Shown here in pieces: positions 42,190 through 54,629 of a stretch of 64,000 nt of DNA. The stretch lies in the NCBI RefSeq assembly GCF_040954645.1, contig NC_092813.1, positions 16,346,136 to 16,410,135 of the forward strand, read 5' to 3'. Made by a program: the position numbers and the translations under genes. Numbering within the stretch: position 1 is the stretch's first letter; every line of letters begins with the position of its first letter. The notes beneath the pieces were generated by a model. That model was not told the DNA's origin. It did no database searches and was given only the letters and a program-made list of their open reading frames with translations. Source of the stretch: Diabrotica undecimpunctata. Taxonomy: Eukaryota; Arthropoda; Insecta; Coleoptera; Chrysomelidae.

Positions 42190-42239
42190 TCAAGTGAGCT
42201 CCATGGTCAAGTGGCCACCGATATACGGAGCTCACTTGA
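42190..42239. repeat. Perfect 13-bp inverted repeat next to the (TA)n tract
   Basis: TCAAGTGAGCTCC (42190-42202) and GGAGCTCACTTGA (42227-42239) are exact reverse complements with a 24-base loop. Related words AAGTGGACTCC (42160) and AAGTGGCCACC (42210) occur around it. Confidence 0.85.
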
Positions 42240-43114
42240 CCATTCCATAATATTGGCTCTGTCGATTCGTCAACATGTATAGTTTCATAATTTTTAAAAA
42301 TTTTGTGGAACCCCTAAGTACCCCTGTATCATGAATGTATATCGCTTAGTTCACGTGTATATATTATAGGGGTCGTTCAGATCTTTTTCCGTGTATATTG
42401 AAACCATAAGTATATCGGTTTAAGTAAGCTCTGATAGTTTGGCAACTATGGGATTAAGCCGTTTATTTCCAGCGGATATTCTAAACGGTTAATATGGACT
42501 CCTTACTTTTGTTATCATTCATACGCATTACAGTATGTAACAGATATGTGTACTACCAAATACCTGTTTTTGGTAGGTACGTGCTTTTCTAAAAATAGAT
42601 TTATAGATACAAAAGGATTTCATTACCAAGTTGGATGTGTTTTTTCATATGCGAAAATTATCTAATGTATTTTGTTAACGTGAGTATGTCTTTATACGTT
42701 TTATTTGAGAATCCGGTTAATAAGAACTTCTTTTATTTCATCCATTGTTTCATGATATCTTATATACAGCTTTTTATTATTTTATTTCTTCTATTTTATT
42801 ATTTTATTTTTTTATCTGTGTACTACATATAATTCTGGATAGAAGGTTATCTCAAAATAAATATTTAAGTGCTAAAATAGATATTTTTTGTTAAAATGGG
42901 TAGTAGTGCACAAAAAAGGGAAGACTGATTAATTTATCTAACACGAATTATACAACTTCACCAATATTACATATTTCTGAATGTTTTATCTCCTATTTAG
43001 GGGTAATATGTAATCAATATAAGTGGAGTTAGTGTCAAATTTGCAATGATCTTTATAAGTAATAGCTTACTGACTGTACTTTACATGTTTAGTTCACATA
43101 AATAAACCTTGTCC
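42240..43114. other. AT-rich non-coding stretch
   Basis: No element recognised. TATGGACTCCTTAC near 42493 echoes the words around the hairpin at 42.2 kb. A 65-codon Phe/Tyr-rich ORF at 42635-42832 looks like translated AT-rich sequence. Confidence 0.4.
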
Positions 43115-43330
43115 CTTCAGAAAAGAGCGATTCGAATGGTAAAGTTTACTAAGAAAGTGTAATAAGTCTTGTACCACCCCACATGCACACAAGTTAAAAG
43201 GTGTTTGCAGGCCAGAGTCCTCCTGGCAGATTTAAGAAAGATAACTACCATAAGGAAGTTCCTTTCGAGGGATCAGATGGCGAGGAGCAGCTTATTTTTG
43301 TTTGTATATCTTGCAGATTTCTTGATATAG
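43115..43330 (+). pseudogene. Short LINE relic (RT thumb region)
   Basis: LSLQKRAIRMVKFTKKV followed, after stops, by KRCLQARVLLADLRKITTIR. The LQKRAIR block is a common landmark after the RT palm in Jockey-like LINEs. Too short to classify. Confidence 0.45.
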
Positions 43331-43809
43331 CCATTTTTCCTTGATTTTAGTCATAAAATGGGCTGATATTCGTGGAGTGGATGTTACGAATCTGGACTTT
43401 GTTTCTTTTGCTCTCTAGCTACTTATCTTCGGATATTAGGTGGATTGATAGCTACGATATTGTAGAGCTTATGTATGGATGTGAGTCTTAATATTTGCTG
43501 AATTTGGCTGACTAATTTATAACTAAATCTACGTGTTAAGTATGTGTTGGTGTCACTTATACTATCAAGGTATATTAGGCAGCAGAAGCATAGAGTTCAA
43601 GCGTCTACGTTTTAAGGGTGGAAGGATGTGCTTCACATTTTTAGCTGACAAGTTTGCAGAGAATATTATTTTCTGGTTCTAGTTTGGCATTTGATTTTAA
43701 AAAAAGTACTGTAAATGACAAAGTGTGATAGAAACTATCTTCAAGCTATTTATAGCAAGTCCAGAGTTTAAGGATTTCATGACACTATTGGTTCAGGTAT
43801 ATATTCAGA
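43331..43809. other. Unassigned non-coding sequence
   Basis: No frame longer than about 40 codons with resemblance to a known family; probably decayed LINE sequence between two recognisable pieces. Confidence 0.35.
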
Positions 43810-44330
43810 TTTGTAAAAGTGTCTCTGTTAGGGACATTGAAGGAGCACACCTGACTTTTTTCGGGGTTTGGCTTAAAATTGAGTTATAATCTATTTTTGT
43901 TGTATTTAAGGTATGATTTAGATTTTTCTCCACTTCACCAACAAAAGTTTTTGGCTGTGCAACAATAGATAATGTATCGTCTACATAATAAAAGTCCTAT
44001 AATTTATAGTCGGTATATATTTATAGTATTATAGTATTTACTGGTATAAGTTGTGTAAATGTTATACAGAGTAGGTGCCATTACAGGACCCCAAAGAGAC
44101 AGTTATTCTACGTTCTCCATCTGCTATTCTTACCATTGAGTGATACGAAAAATTTTCTGTTGTGTAGGCATACGCGGATAATACAAGTGAGTTTATTACC
44201 TCAGGGGATATTACATAGATTTTGGAGAAATACCCTATAATTTAAGGTGTCGTAAGCGGCATTAAGATTAACAAATACCACTCCTCATACCTGATATTTT
44301 TCGTACTTCTCTTAGCTGTGTTGGGCAAGA
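43810..44330 (-). pseudogene. LINE RT fragment, family A, copy 1
   Basis: It is about 500 bases similar along its whole length to 55827-56290 and in part to 49540-49740. On the minus strand, in the order of an RT palm: traces of a VFVNLNAAYDTL-type motif A, then a GSVMAPTLY-type motif B, then PKTFVGEVEKNL after motif C. Motif C itself is ruined. Jockey/R1-like LINE by motif wording; broken in several frames. Confidence 0.6.
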
Positions 44331-44359
44331 TTTAGTATTTGTGACGTATATGATTTATA

Positions 44360-46260
44360 AATATATAATAATATATATAATAATGGATTTATTACGGCTG
44401 TCGCCGCTTCTCCGCCCCCAATTTCCATCTTTTTCTGTCATATGCAGTTGCCTCTTCTAAGTCTCTTGCCGCCATTGCTTCATCAATATCGTTGCGCCAA
44501 CTTCTCCGTGGTCGTCCTCTCTTTCTTCTTTCAGGAGGGATCCATTCCAGTACTCTCCTAGGCCATCTGTACTCTGGCATTCTTTTAACATGTCCGAACC
44601 AGATTAATTGTTTTCGTTCTACGTCATCATTGATATTTCTCTCCATTTTCATTTCGTTTCTTATTTGTTCGTTTCTAACTCTCTCCAGTTTCGATCTACC
44701 GCAGCTTCGTCTCAGATAATCCATTTCTGTCGTCATAAGTTTGTTTCTATTAGCTTTGGTGACGTCCCATACTTCCGAACCGCAAAGTGTAATACTTTGG
44801 ACTATACTACCGTAAATGTGTTTTTTGGTTTCTCGTCGAATTGTTTTTTGCCAGAGAAGAGAGTTTAAGGCACGGGTCGCTGCTCTGCCCTTGTTTATTC
44901 TTTCCCTGATTTCATCTGCGCTATTTCCCTTTGCCTTTGATTTTGTCGTCTTCCAAGACTAGGTCACATATTTCATCTGTTCCCACTGAGAGATATTCAC
45001 ATTTTGTCATATTCATGTTTAGACCTGCCACCTCACATTCTTCTTGTAGTTTTCTTACCATATAGCTAAGATCGTAGCTGTCTTCGGCAATTACTACCTG
45101 GTCATCCGCAAAGAAAAGTGTATATAGCTTGTTTTCTTCCACCGTTATTCCCATGTTTCTACATTTTTTTACCCATTTCACTAAGGATCTGTCCAAATAG
45201 ATTTTAAATAAGGTGGGTGACAGACAGCAGCCTTGTCTTAGTCCTTTTGTTGTTTGAAAAGGAGAGGTGATTTCTTGTCCCATTTTAATTCTTGCAAAGT
45301 TTTGTTCGTAATATTTTTGAGTGGCGTTAATAAGAATTGGGTTTATTTTCAAGTTACCCATTTCTATCCATAGTTGGGAGATCGGTACACTGTCATATGC
45401 TTTTTACAAATCTATTAAAGCTATATGAGTTTCTCTATTTCTCTGCACTCGTTTTTCCATTGCAATTTTTAATGTGAAGATATTATCCATACTGGAGCGT
45501 CCGGCCCTAAATCCCGCTTGTTCTTCGGGTTGTTTGTCTTTAATATCATTTTCTATCAGGTTTCGTAGTACTTTTGAGTATAGTCGGCCTATAGTAGCAA
45601 TCACTGCGATCCCTCTATAGTTTTTAGGATCCATCTTTGTGCCTTTCTTGTGTATTGGAGAGATATACGATTGTCTCCATTCTTCTGGAACTTCTTCTCC
45701 GTTTAAGCATCTTTCGAATAATTTTCGGATCATCTCAAACAGTTTTGATGATCCATACCTAATCAACTCTGGATGTATTCCGCCTGGGCCTGGAGATTTT
45801 TTTAATTTCATTCCCTTAACTGCTTCATTCACTTGTTCTATTGATATTTCGATTCTTCCTTCTACTTCCACTTGTTCATTTGTCTGTTTAAACCTTTCTC
45901 TTCTCTCTGTTAATAAGTTCTCAAAATGCTCTACCCATGTGTTCTCTGGTATTCTTGGTGAATCTTATGACTTGGTTTTTTGTCGTTGTTCTCATCGTTT
46001 TTATAGTTCTCCAGGCTTCAGAGCTCTTTGTCCCTCCTATATGGTTGTCTAGGTAATGGCATTTTTGTTCCCATGTACTATTCAAGTTTTTATATTGTTG
46101 TTTTGTATGTTCGTCTCCCTGTTGTAATAACTGTAGATATACTTCCTTCTTTCTTTTTATCTTTTCTTCCACTTCTTTATCCCACCAATATGGTTTATCT
46201 ACTCTTCGTACCTGTGGCCCTAAGGCTTCTAGCGCTGCGTCTATTAAAGATCATCGTCAT
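44360..46260 (-). pseudogene. 5'-truncated LINE related to the 19-22 kb element
   Basis: From 46260: AALEALGPQVRRVDKPYWW, KIKRKKEVYLQLLQQGDEH, YLDNHIGGTKSSEAWRTI (to 45921). After a shift, the RT: SPGPGGIHPELIRYGSSKLF, YISPIHKKGTKMDPKNYRG, EEQAGFRAGRSSMDNIFT and HIALIDL, where a TAA (45404) interrupts motif A before KAYDSVP. Motif B is GLRQGCCLSPTLFKIYLDRS and motif C LFFADDQVVIAEDS. At about 44925 a deletion removes the YKYLG block; the end reads MDYLRRSCGRSK, WFGHVKRMPEYRW and RRKRGRPRRSWRNDIDEAM. No endonuclease. The tail is TAATAAT-rich. The copy is dead but less decayed than its neighbours. Confidence 0.87.
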
Positions 46261-46332
46261 CGCATAGCCAAAACACAGCAAGATTCTATTCCCTTTTCTT
46301 CTTTTTGTCTCCTCATTTCTATTGTAAACTCA

Positions 46333-47428
46333 GCTACGTAAATGACGTTTTAAAAATTTATGTCAATATTTCTGAAGTGCCTTTCCTGGGATAATTTTTT
46401 TAAGCTCAGTTCGTTTGATTAAAAGTAATTGATTTGATAGCTTCCAACAGAGAAGTATTGATTGTAGGTAGAATAGCAAGTGTTGATAAATATGATGGGT
46501 CGGTAGGTAGTCTCATTATTCCTAAATCTGATCATATGTTACCTCCACCCTTCATTTGTAGACATCGCCTCGTGGCATTCTCTCAATTTAACTTGGTAAT
46601 GCAGTTATTGAGAGAGCCTTTGGATATAGCTAGCTGAACGTTGGAGTTGAGATTGAGTTTCTTGTACGACATTGCTATCTTTATATATGTGTTTGACATT
46701 GGCATTAGTTCCGTTCGTATTGGTTAGTACTCGGACCTTTGTAAGTCGGAAAATACCTCTGATGGCTTTTCTAGCAATCCTGATTCCTGATCTAATTAAT
46801 ACGTTCTTGTCACATATCCACACATTAGTACTGGTTTAATCACTGTTTTATATATCCTGCTTTTAGAGATTCGTATTAGACTTCTGGATTTAAAAGTGTT
46901 ATAAGGGTTATATATACATCAATTAGCTACCTGAATATTCCCTTTTATTTCTTATGTGACAACGTTATCTACGATATCTAAAACGCTGCAATCTTTCAAA
47001 ATGATATGGCTTTATCGTATGGCGTTACGTTATGCCCCACTCTACATTCTCTCTTTTGTATGTTAAAGAACATTTATTTGATTTTTTTATTAGTGACTAT
47101 TAGACCGTTTTTTTGCTGCTAATTTATGGATTAAATCCAGATAGCAAATAGATATTCTTCACTTTCTCGAAGAAATATTATTCTAACACACAAAATTAAT
47201 AAATTGCCAAAACCTTCCTTGAATATTCTGTTCACTTATGAGGGGCAGCAATATCAGTACCAAGATAAGGCGTATAGTCCTGGACTGGCTAATTGTTGGA
47301 TAATAGGAAGCATGAGTCTAGCAGTTTTATTGCTTTCGGGACTGCACCAGGTATCGGGGAGCAGAAATATCATTACCAAGTTAATGCATATAGGAATTGT
47401 TGCTTGAACTTTATTATTATTAACATCA
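46333..47428 (-). repeat. Repeat family B, copy 1 (decayed LINE 3' sequence)
   Basis: It is about 1.1 kb, closely similar to 48378-49290 and 51060-51803. Minus-strand tatters such as IRIARKAIRGIFRLTK and HIYKDSNVVQETQSQLQR resemble the thumb and 3' part of a LINE ORF. It ends at TTATTATTATTAA, where an RTE element's tail begins. Confidence 0.65.
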
Positions 47429-48285
47429 TTTAATCTTCGCTTATCCACTGCTGGACATAGATCTCCCTCATAATTTTCCATCTATTTCGATCTTGTGCCT
47501 CTTGCATCCAATTCCTATGACAACGTTTTAGATCGTCAGTCCAACGTGTTGGTGGACGACCTCTGCTTCGGTAGGCATCATCTCTTGGTCTACATTCCAG
47601 TATCCGCTTGTCCATCTATTATCTGTCATTCGAGCCACGTGACCTGCCCAGTTCCATTTCAGTGTTGCTACTTTCTCTACTGCATCAGCCACTCCGGTTC
47701 TTTGTCGTAGCTGGCGATTTGGAATCTTGTCTCGTAGTGAAATGCCCAACATAGCACGCTCCATCGCCCTTTGACACACACGGATCTTTTGAACTGTTCT
47801 CCTTGTCATGGTCAACGTTTCCGCACCGTAAGTTAACACTGGCAAAACACACTGATTAAACGTTTTTCTTTTAAGGCATATTGGTATATCAGACGATTTG
47901 AAAATATGGTTCAGCTTGCCGAAGGCTGCCCAAGTCAGTCTTATATGACGGAGAAGCTCAACGGTTTGGATATCTTTTCCTATGCGAATCTCATGACCTA
48001 GGTATTTATAGACCATTACCTGGTCTATGGATCTTGTTCCTACGCATATATCTTCGCTGACTACAAGATTTGTCATCATCTGGGTTTTAGATATATTTAT
48101 TTTCATTCCCCCTTCTAGCGAGGAAAGGTAGAGCTGATTTAAAAGTTCTTTGGCCTCATCTATCCTATCAGCTATTAGTACAATATCATCTGCAAACCTT
48201 AGATGGCTAAGATTTTCTCCGTTTATATATATAGAAGAATGCCACTTGGGCGTCTCAGTATGCAATGAAGAGAAAACATCCAATC
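47410..48285 (-). pseudogene. RTE-clade LINE, 5'-truncated, 3' third of the ORF
   Basis: 48283-47528 is open for 251 codons: NGENLSHLRFADDIVLIADR (catalytic FADD), INISKTQMMTNL, YKYLGHEIRIGKDIQTVEL, VLPVLTYGAETLTMTRRTV, RAMERAMLGISLRDKIPNRQ and TLKWNWAGHVARMTDNRWT. A shift near 47560 leads to SRGRPPTRWTDDLKRCHRNW and the terminal WISED stop at 47430. The tail is TTAATAATAATAAAG, a short tandem repeat as in RTE elements. The truncation point is in the RT palm just before motif C. This is a different RTE lineage from the BovB-like copies. Confidence 0.87.
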
Positions 48286-48377
48286 ATATCTCAAAAAATT
48301 AACATCGTGAAGGTTATTTTTTGAACCCCATAACAAATGGCTAATCTTTTACTTTTCATTAAAAATTTAAATTTTAA
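48286..48377. repeat. Flank shared with 50325-50395
   Basis: AAATGGCTAATCTT and CTTTTCATTAAAAATTTAAA occur here and at about 50340-50390, marking another duplicated piece in this mosaic. Confidence 0.6.
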
Positions 48378-49290
48378 TAAGCCACGTAAATAACGTTTTA
48401 AAAATTTATGTCGATATTTCTGAAGTGCCTTTCCTGGGATAACTTTTTTATTCTGGTTTGTTTGATTACATGTAATTGATTTGATAGTCCCCAACAGATG
48501 AGTATTGACTATAGGTAGGATAGCAGGTAGTTGAACAGGCATGTGTTTGATAAATATGATGGGTCGGTAGATAGTCTCATGATTCCTAAATCTGACCTCA
48601 TGTTACCTTCCCCCTTCATTTGTGGAAGTCCTAAGGACATTTTTTCTCTTGGGGCATCCTCCCAATTTAACTTGGCAATGCAGTTATTATAAAGCCTTTG
48701 GACATAGCCAGCGCAACTTTAGCATTGAGATTTAGCTTCTTGTACGACGTTGCTGTCTTTATATACGTGTTTGACCTTGGCATTATTTCCGTTCGTTAAT
48801 GGTTAGTACGCGGACCTTTGTAAGTCGGATATTACTTCTGATGGCTTTTCTAGCAATCCTGATCTAATTAATACCTGAGTTTCACGTACATTGTTTTGTC
48901 AGCGTTCTCGTCACATATCCACACATTAGCACTGGTTTAATCACTGTTTTATATATTCCTGATTTAAGAGAGTCGTATTAGACTTCTGAATTTAAAAGTA
49001 TTATAAGAGTTATGTATACATCAGTTAGCTACCTGAATATTCCCTTTTATTTCTTATGTTACAAAGTTATCTACGATATCTAAAACGTTTCAATCCTTTA
49101 AAATTATATGGGTTTATTGTTACGTTATGCCCTTCTCTACGTCATCTCTTTTGTATGTTAAAGAACATTTATATGCTTTATTACTGACTATTAGACCGTT
49201 TGTTTTTTTTTAGCTAATCATTATTTTATAGCATCCCATTATTTAATTTATGGATTAAATCCGGATAGCAAATTGATATTCTTCACTTAT
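48378..49290 (-). repeat. Repeat family B, copy 2
   Basis: It matches copy 1 from CACGTAAATAACGTTTTAAA through GGATAGCAAATTGATATTCT, with small indels. It ends about 260 bases before the point where copies 1 and 3 end. Confidence 0.65.
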
Positions 49291-49539
49291 GACATTCTGC
49301 AATTATTGTTGGATAGCCCAAAATTGACGAAGTAAGTCTAAAACGTTAATCACAAAAATTTTTTATTATCCAATAACTTCGAGTCTTTATCGCGGTTAAT
49401 CAATTTCTTCCTTTAAAAAAACGTTTTTTGGCTTATTTCAGATACCCCTGAAGATGCTCTAGGGAGCGAAAGTACTTGGGCAAGATTTAATTAATAAAAC
49501 TGTGCTCGATATCTGCCTTTATTTTATCAAAGTTCATTT
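49291..49539. other. Short spacer with a hammerhead-like core at 49448-49471
   Basis: CTGAAGA, a hairpin GCTC-TAGG-GAGC and GAAAG in that order match the hammerhead core (CUGANGA, stem II, GAAA) well. Stem III and the cleavage site were not confirmed. It may be a remnant of a Penelope-like or other retroelement 3' end. Confidence 0.45.
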
Positions 49540-50110
49540 ATTCGAGCATTCAACCTTGTATCTATTTTTTTATTGTGTTTAAGAGATGATTTAGATTTTT
49601 TTCCACTTCAGCAACAAAAGTTTTTGGTTGTGCAACAGGAGATGTATTGTCTACGTAATAAAAGTCCTAGTATTTACTGGTACGGGGTGTGTTAATGTTC
49701 TATTATCGGTAAAATTATATTAAGGATTATGTGCAGAAGTATTTTATATAGCTGACAAAATAAATATATTGACCGATAGCTTTTGTGGTTGTTGGAGTTT
49801 TTGCAGGTTTAAGCAAGGTAACAACTTTGTCTTTGCTTTGCTTGTCTGCAGACTTTGGATATCAGTAATTGTTGTGTTTTTGGTACAAATTTTATAAGCT
49901 TTGTGCTCAGATCTTCAGTCAGTAACCGTAATATTGTTCATTATATAGGTAGATAGTGGATCCAAGCTCAACATAGTTGAAAGGTTCCCTCAGCTGACTG
50001 GTTTTGTCCTCTCTCATTTAAGTTTTTCTTTACTTATTTGCCAGCAGGGATAGCACTTTTACATTTATTATGTGTTTTTCAGGAATCATATTAATACCAA
50101 ATGCCCTAGG
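49540..50110 (-). pseudogene. LINE RT fragment, family A, internally deleted
   Basis: It starts upstream of motif A: LALGINMIPEKHIINVKVLS, then KDKVVTLLKPAKTPTTTKAI, which mirrors the LKPGKDP...YRPISLL block of Jockey/R1-like RTs. It then jumps to the region after motif C that is shared with 43810-44330. Motifs A to C are missing. Confidence 0.55.
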
Positions 50111-50649
50111 TTTGGCCCTCTATATGTTTCCTGCACTAGAAATACGTCACATTTGTGCTAAGCACCCTTAATATTTATAGACATAATTAGAATAGTTGGT
50201 CCTAAAAAGGCCGATTTGACAAAAATCATATTGAACGGGTGATTAGCCGATTAATTAATTGTTCATTACCCAGGGTACGTCCGATTGCGGTGGTCTTATT
50301 AGTACTTAAATTTTCGTAAAGGCTTCTCTTTTGAACTCCATATTAAATGGCTAATCTTAAACTTTTCATTAAAAATTTAAATTTTACATACTGTTACTTT
50401 TCGACGATATTTCGAATCAGATATGTAAAGTAATCACCGTACTTAATAAAGAGTCTCTTTGTGAAAAGTAAGTGAGTTTATCATATCGGTGACAACTCAT
50501 ATATGGATAATAAGGACATAAACGGGTAAAATAAGTGTACAAAATTTCAAATAAATATATCGACGCTATTGCTCAGAAGATGGGTTTATCCCAGAGATCA
50601 AAGGTTACAGGTATATTAAAGGTTCTGTTTACGTATTTTCATTACTAAA
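50111..50649. other. Unassigned, with duplicated flank at 50325-50395
   Basis: Only the short duplicate noted at 48286-48377 is recognisable. The rest is AT-rich without ORFs. Confidence 0.4.
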
Positions 50650-50890
50650 AAAGTATATTTAAGATAAAAGCCTTAAGGTATTTTTAGATTCTATGGAAAT
50701 TAAAATTTAGGGAAATCAGCAAATTAAAAAATACAGCCATAATTCTAAATCACCAACTTGAGACAAACAGTTGTCCCCTCTTCAACTTATTCAGTTACAG
50801 GCTATAACATGTAAACGCATACCTGTTTTATTGTCAGATAAAATAAATTTCCATCAAGTGACAGTCGAATCCATCACTTACTTAAAGAGT
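50650..50890 (+). repeat. Penelope-like 3'-end fragment (first family)
   Basis: It matches the end of the GIY-YIG ORF and 3' UTR at 12.84-12.97 kb (GAGACAAACAGTTGTCCCCT versus ...TTCTCCCCT). It then runs into CATCAAGTGACAGTCGAATC, the reverse complement of the unique 42 bases at the left end of that element. This links those 42 bases to the element proper. Confidence 0.75.
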
Positions 50891-51059
50891 AGGAAAAGAC
50901 ATGCTTATGCTTTAGAGTACGGGTACTTTATTACAAAGTACCCTTTGCTTTTGGCAATTAGTTTCTCACTTTCTCAGCGATGGATCTCTATTTCCTCATC
51001 AATAATGTTTTCGCCCGATACTGTCTGAATATCTTATTCTACGATATTTAGATTTCACT

Positions 51060-51803
51060 ATATGCTCTACATTTCTTGGCAATACTTCTGATGGCTTTTC
51101 TGGTAATACTGATCTAATTAATACCTGAGTTTTACTTACATTGTTTTGTCAGCGTTCTCGTCATGTATCCAGTCAATAGCATTGGTTTAATCACTATTTT
51201 ATATATCCTGATTTTAGGGATTCGTATTAGACTTCTGGATTTAAAAGTGTTATGAGGGTTATATATACATCAGTTAGTTACCTGAATATTCCATTTTATT
51301 TCTTATGTGACAACGTTATCTACGATACCCAAAATGCTGCAATCTTTCAAAATTATATGGGTTTAGTGTTACGTTATGCCCTACTCTACATCCTTTCTTT
51401 TGTATGTTAAAGAACATTTATTTGGTTTTCTGATTACTGACTATTGACCGTTTTTTTGCTGCTTGTAGCATTATTCTATAGCATTCTAATATTTAATTTA
51501 TGGATTAAACCGGGTAGCAAATAGATATTCTTCACTTTCTTAGAGAAATAATATTCTAACATACAAAATCCTATTAAATTTCCAAAACCTTCCTTAAATA
51601 TTAAATTCACTTATGAGGGGCAGAAGCAATATCAGTACTATAATAAGGCGTATAGTCCTGGACCGGCTAATCGTTGGATAATAGGAAGCATGAGTGTAGC
51701 AGTTTTATTGTTTTCCTGACTGCTACCTGGGATCGGGGAGCAGAGATATCAGTACCAAGTTAATGCATATAGGAATTGTAGCTTGAACTTTATTATTATT
51801 AAA
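51060..51803 (-). repeat. Repeat family B, copy 3
   Basis: Matches copy 1 from about 46760 to 47428, including GAACTTTATTATTATTAA at the end, but without the RTE element that follows copy 1. Confidence 0.65.
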
Positions 51804-52380
51804 TAGCACTACATTTTCTAGTAAAATCGTCATCACTTTACAGTAAGACAAATTTTCGAACGTTGGTTATGGAAACGTTAAGGACATACCACCGAACTCC
51901 CTATGTCAAAAAAACAGAGATTAAAATAGGCGCCAAGAAACTGTATTATAAAACAGTCGAATAAATACAGATTCTCGATTTAAATATTCAAAAAATTAAT
52001 GAACAGCTTACTAAAATAGAAATAACGCATATTTAAGATGCAATCCATTAATGGACCAAGGCACAAAGCACTCCTAGCATATGCTAATGACATTGATCTC
52101 ATAAGAAACTCTCTCCCATCCGCAAACGACATCTTTAACAAATCTTAGATCAATAATCACGGTTAATAATAATGTCACTAAAGAAATACAGAGCATAATT
52201 CTTCTAAAATTTTTTAACCTCATTATTATATCACTACAAATCCGTATAGAATAAGAACATATACTGAATAAAGAAAGCTCTTATAACGATATTATTCAGG
52301 AAAATAAATCGCCTAAGGTAGATCGGACACATGCATAGCCGCCAAGATGTCAAACTTGTAAAACTGGTATGGAAGAAATT
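51804..52380 (+). pseudogene. LINE relic with degraded YADD motif
   Basis: The plus-strand frame has INGPRHKALLAYANDIDLIR, where YADD is now YAND, and further on INRLR-stop-IGHMHSRQDVKLVK, the GH block near the end of many LINE ORFs. Too short to classify. Confidence 0.5.
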
Positions 52381-52445
52381 TAGCACAGAAGAATGCCACT
52401 TGGGTGTCTCAGTATACAATAGAGAGAAAACATCCAATCATATCT
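52381..52445. repeat. 65-bp segment duplicated from the RTE edge at 48237-48300
   Basis: GAATGCCACTTGGGTGTCTC and AAAACATCCAATCATATCT recur at the 5' truncation point of the RTE copy. Either a shared RTE remnant or pre-insertion sequence. Confidence 0.65.
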
Positions 52446-52639
52446 TAGAAAATTAACATTTCATTGAAGATTCGTGGAAAATCTATCAACTTGGAAAAAA
52501 GTTGTAGTTAGCGAAGACTCACCCAGTGTTGTAGCGCTACGTAATAATGACAATAAAGAAAAAAGGGAAACAGTGACAAAAAGCAACAAAAATGGACTAA
52601 TGGAGCACAGCTGCTTCAAAATCATGATAAGAAATACAA

Positions 52640-52760
52640 TAGATGATTGACGGATTCGAGAAATTTGGGACTTGAGAAAGGCACTCTGCAGAAACAGCTG
52701 TAGTGATAAAATACAATTAATTTGGTGTAAGTTTTGAAAACAAAGTTTTTAGTATTTTGT
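52640..52760 (+). repeat. Penelope-like 3' UTR fragment (first family)
   Basis: ACTTGAGAAAGGCACTCTGC, CAGAAACAGCTGTAGTGATA and TTTGAAAACAAAGTTTTTAG correspond to 12981-13065. The hammerhead-like hairpin is mutated here. Confidence 0.75.
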
Positions 52761-53339
52761 TGTTAAATAAAATGGAATTAACATACGAAAGTTTCATGAA
52801 ACAATAAACTACCAAATATTCGTTATGAGTGAAATCGATATAAATAAAGAAAATGAGGAAAACTATGGCAAAAGCTAGAAAAAAGTAGTGAATAAAACAT
52901 GAGAGAGGTACCTTGTGGACAACATGTGCTTAATTAGGAACGAATTGAGATACATAATCAGAAGACGACAAAGGAAAATCTATATAATATATAATAATCT
53001 ATATAAATGTATACCATTTTTAACAATGCTATTTATAGCTCATTTCCAGAGCCAACGTGCTAATTGTATGTAAAATGAAACTTTTTAAGGTTTTTAATGT
53101 TTGTATGAAAGATGAAACGGTATGACACATAACCGTGAAATTTATATACCAACCTATAAATCTCTTTTAAAAGAATACTGACACCTACACATTATCACAA
53201 TACTACATATCATAATACTAAGAAATTTGTTATTTTAATCTAAGAATAGGCTTTATAATTTACGAGAGATTTAATTTAATGTATTTAAAATTTTACAGGA
53301 TTCGGTATAGATATATTAGATATTCTTTTAGATTTTTTA
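52761..53339. other. AT-rich spacer
   Basis: No recognisable element or ORF. Confidence 0.45.
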
Positions 53340-54260
53340 GATATATTATTTCTTCAACACTGAAGTTAGTCCAATCTCTGATATTTCTCTGCCAGATTTT
53401 GTCTTTCTTCCCAAGACTTTTCTTTCCTCTACTCTTCCTTGCATGATGACGCGTAGAAGAGAGTATTTATCGTTTCGAATTGTAGCCCAGATACGATGTC
53501 CAGATAAACAATTCGTCTTAACGCTTCTTCGTTTGAGACTTTTACAGTCCAAGGAATTTTAAGAAAACGCCTATATAGCCACATTTCGAATGCCTTTAAT
53601 TTTTTTACAGATTTGGCTGTCAGGGTCCAAGCTTCTACCCCATATAGCAGTTGCGACCATACATAACATTCGACGATCTCAATCTAATAACCACACTCAA
53701 TTTCTTATTTGTAAACATTGACTTTTATCTATTTAGTTTAGTCCTATCTTTTTGCTTTATCTGTTAATGATTTCTATAAGAATTTGTAAATCCTCTATAT
53801 TTTCTGTCATAATTGGGGTTTAGTCTGCAAATTTTATGATATTAATGATGCTCACTCCATTCCTTACTTCTTTCCCATAGTGTCTCCTAAAATATTAGTT
53901 GACAACACACATCTCTAGCTGACTCCTTTTTGAATTTCTGCTTGATTTGTCTCTCTATCTTTCACCCGCATGACAGCTGTTTGATTTTAGTAGATTTTTT
54001 AGTAAATTAATATCTTGGTATCTAGGTGTATGTATTTTAATGCATGTATGGGCTTACCAGGTTGAACTATGTCAAATACTTTTGAAAATCTATATTAGAT
54101 ATAAATACGTTTTCATTATAATCTCTGCATTTTTGTAATAGTACCTCCATTGCGCACAATTCCTCTTTTATACACAATCCACTTCTAAATCCAAACTAGG
54201 TATGTGTTGTCCAATTGTTCTTCACATTTTTTATTGACAGACGATTTAATGTTGTTATTA
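53340..54260 (-). pseudogene. Decayed BovB/RTE-like LINE, RT and 3' end
   Basis: Read from 54260 downwards across frames: FGFRSGLCIKEELCAMEVLL, MRVKDRETNQAEIQKGV, CVLSTNILGDTMGKEVR (motif B region), IIKFAD-stop-TPIM (motif C, second Asp lost), KSVKKLKAFEMWLYRRFLKI and IVSGLQ; then 53552-53346 gives NDKYSLLRVIMQGRVEERKV. Order and wording match the copy at 10.3-12.3 kb, so it belongs to the same broad family but is much older. Confidence 0.72.
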
Positions 54261-54629
54261 ATCGGATGACATTTGTGACTTTTATTAAATTTTGATAATC
54301 GTTACAAATCAAGTCTTTTAGTGACATATTATTCTTTAAATTTGTACTTCTCATTTAATGTCTATCTTTTGTTAGTTATTTTTAGAGTATATATATGATG
54401 ACTGACATTATTCCCACTTGATTCTTTTGTTTCAGTTATTGCTCTAGCCTAATTTGACATTTTCTTTCTTCAAATCATCAAATTTTTATGGTTTGTTTAT
54501 ATTTCGTTATAGTAAAATTCATATTTTTCACTAAGCCTAACATAAGCAGCAGCAGTGTCATCAAACCGAAATAATCCAGTTGTGCATAACGTTTTTGCTG
54601 ATCGATTTACAAATAAATTTTAACAAACA
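54261..54629. other. Unassigned AT-rich spacer
   Basis: No clear coding traces. Confidence 0.4.

Noticed and set aside
53340..54260. Separate small host genes
   Set aside because: The short ORFs fall in order into an RTE-like reverse transcriptase when frames are followed, so they are pieces of one dead LINE.
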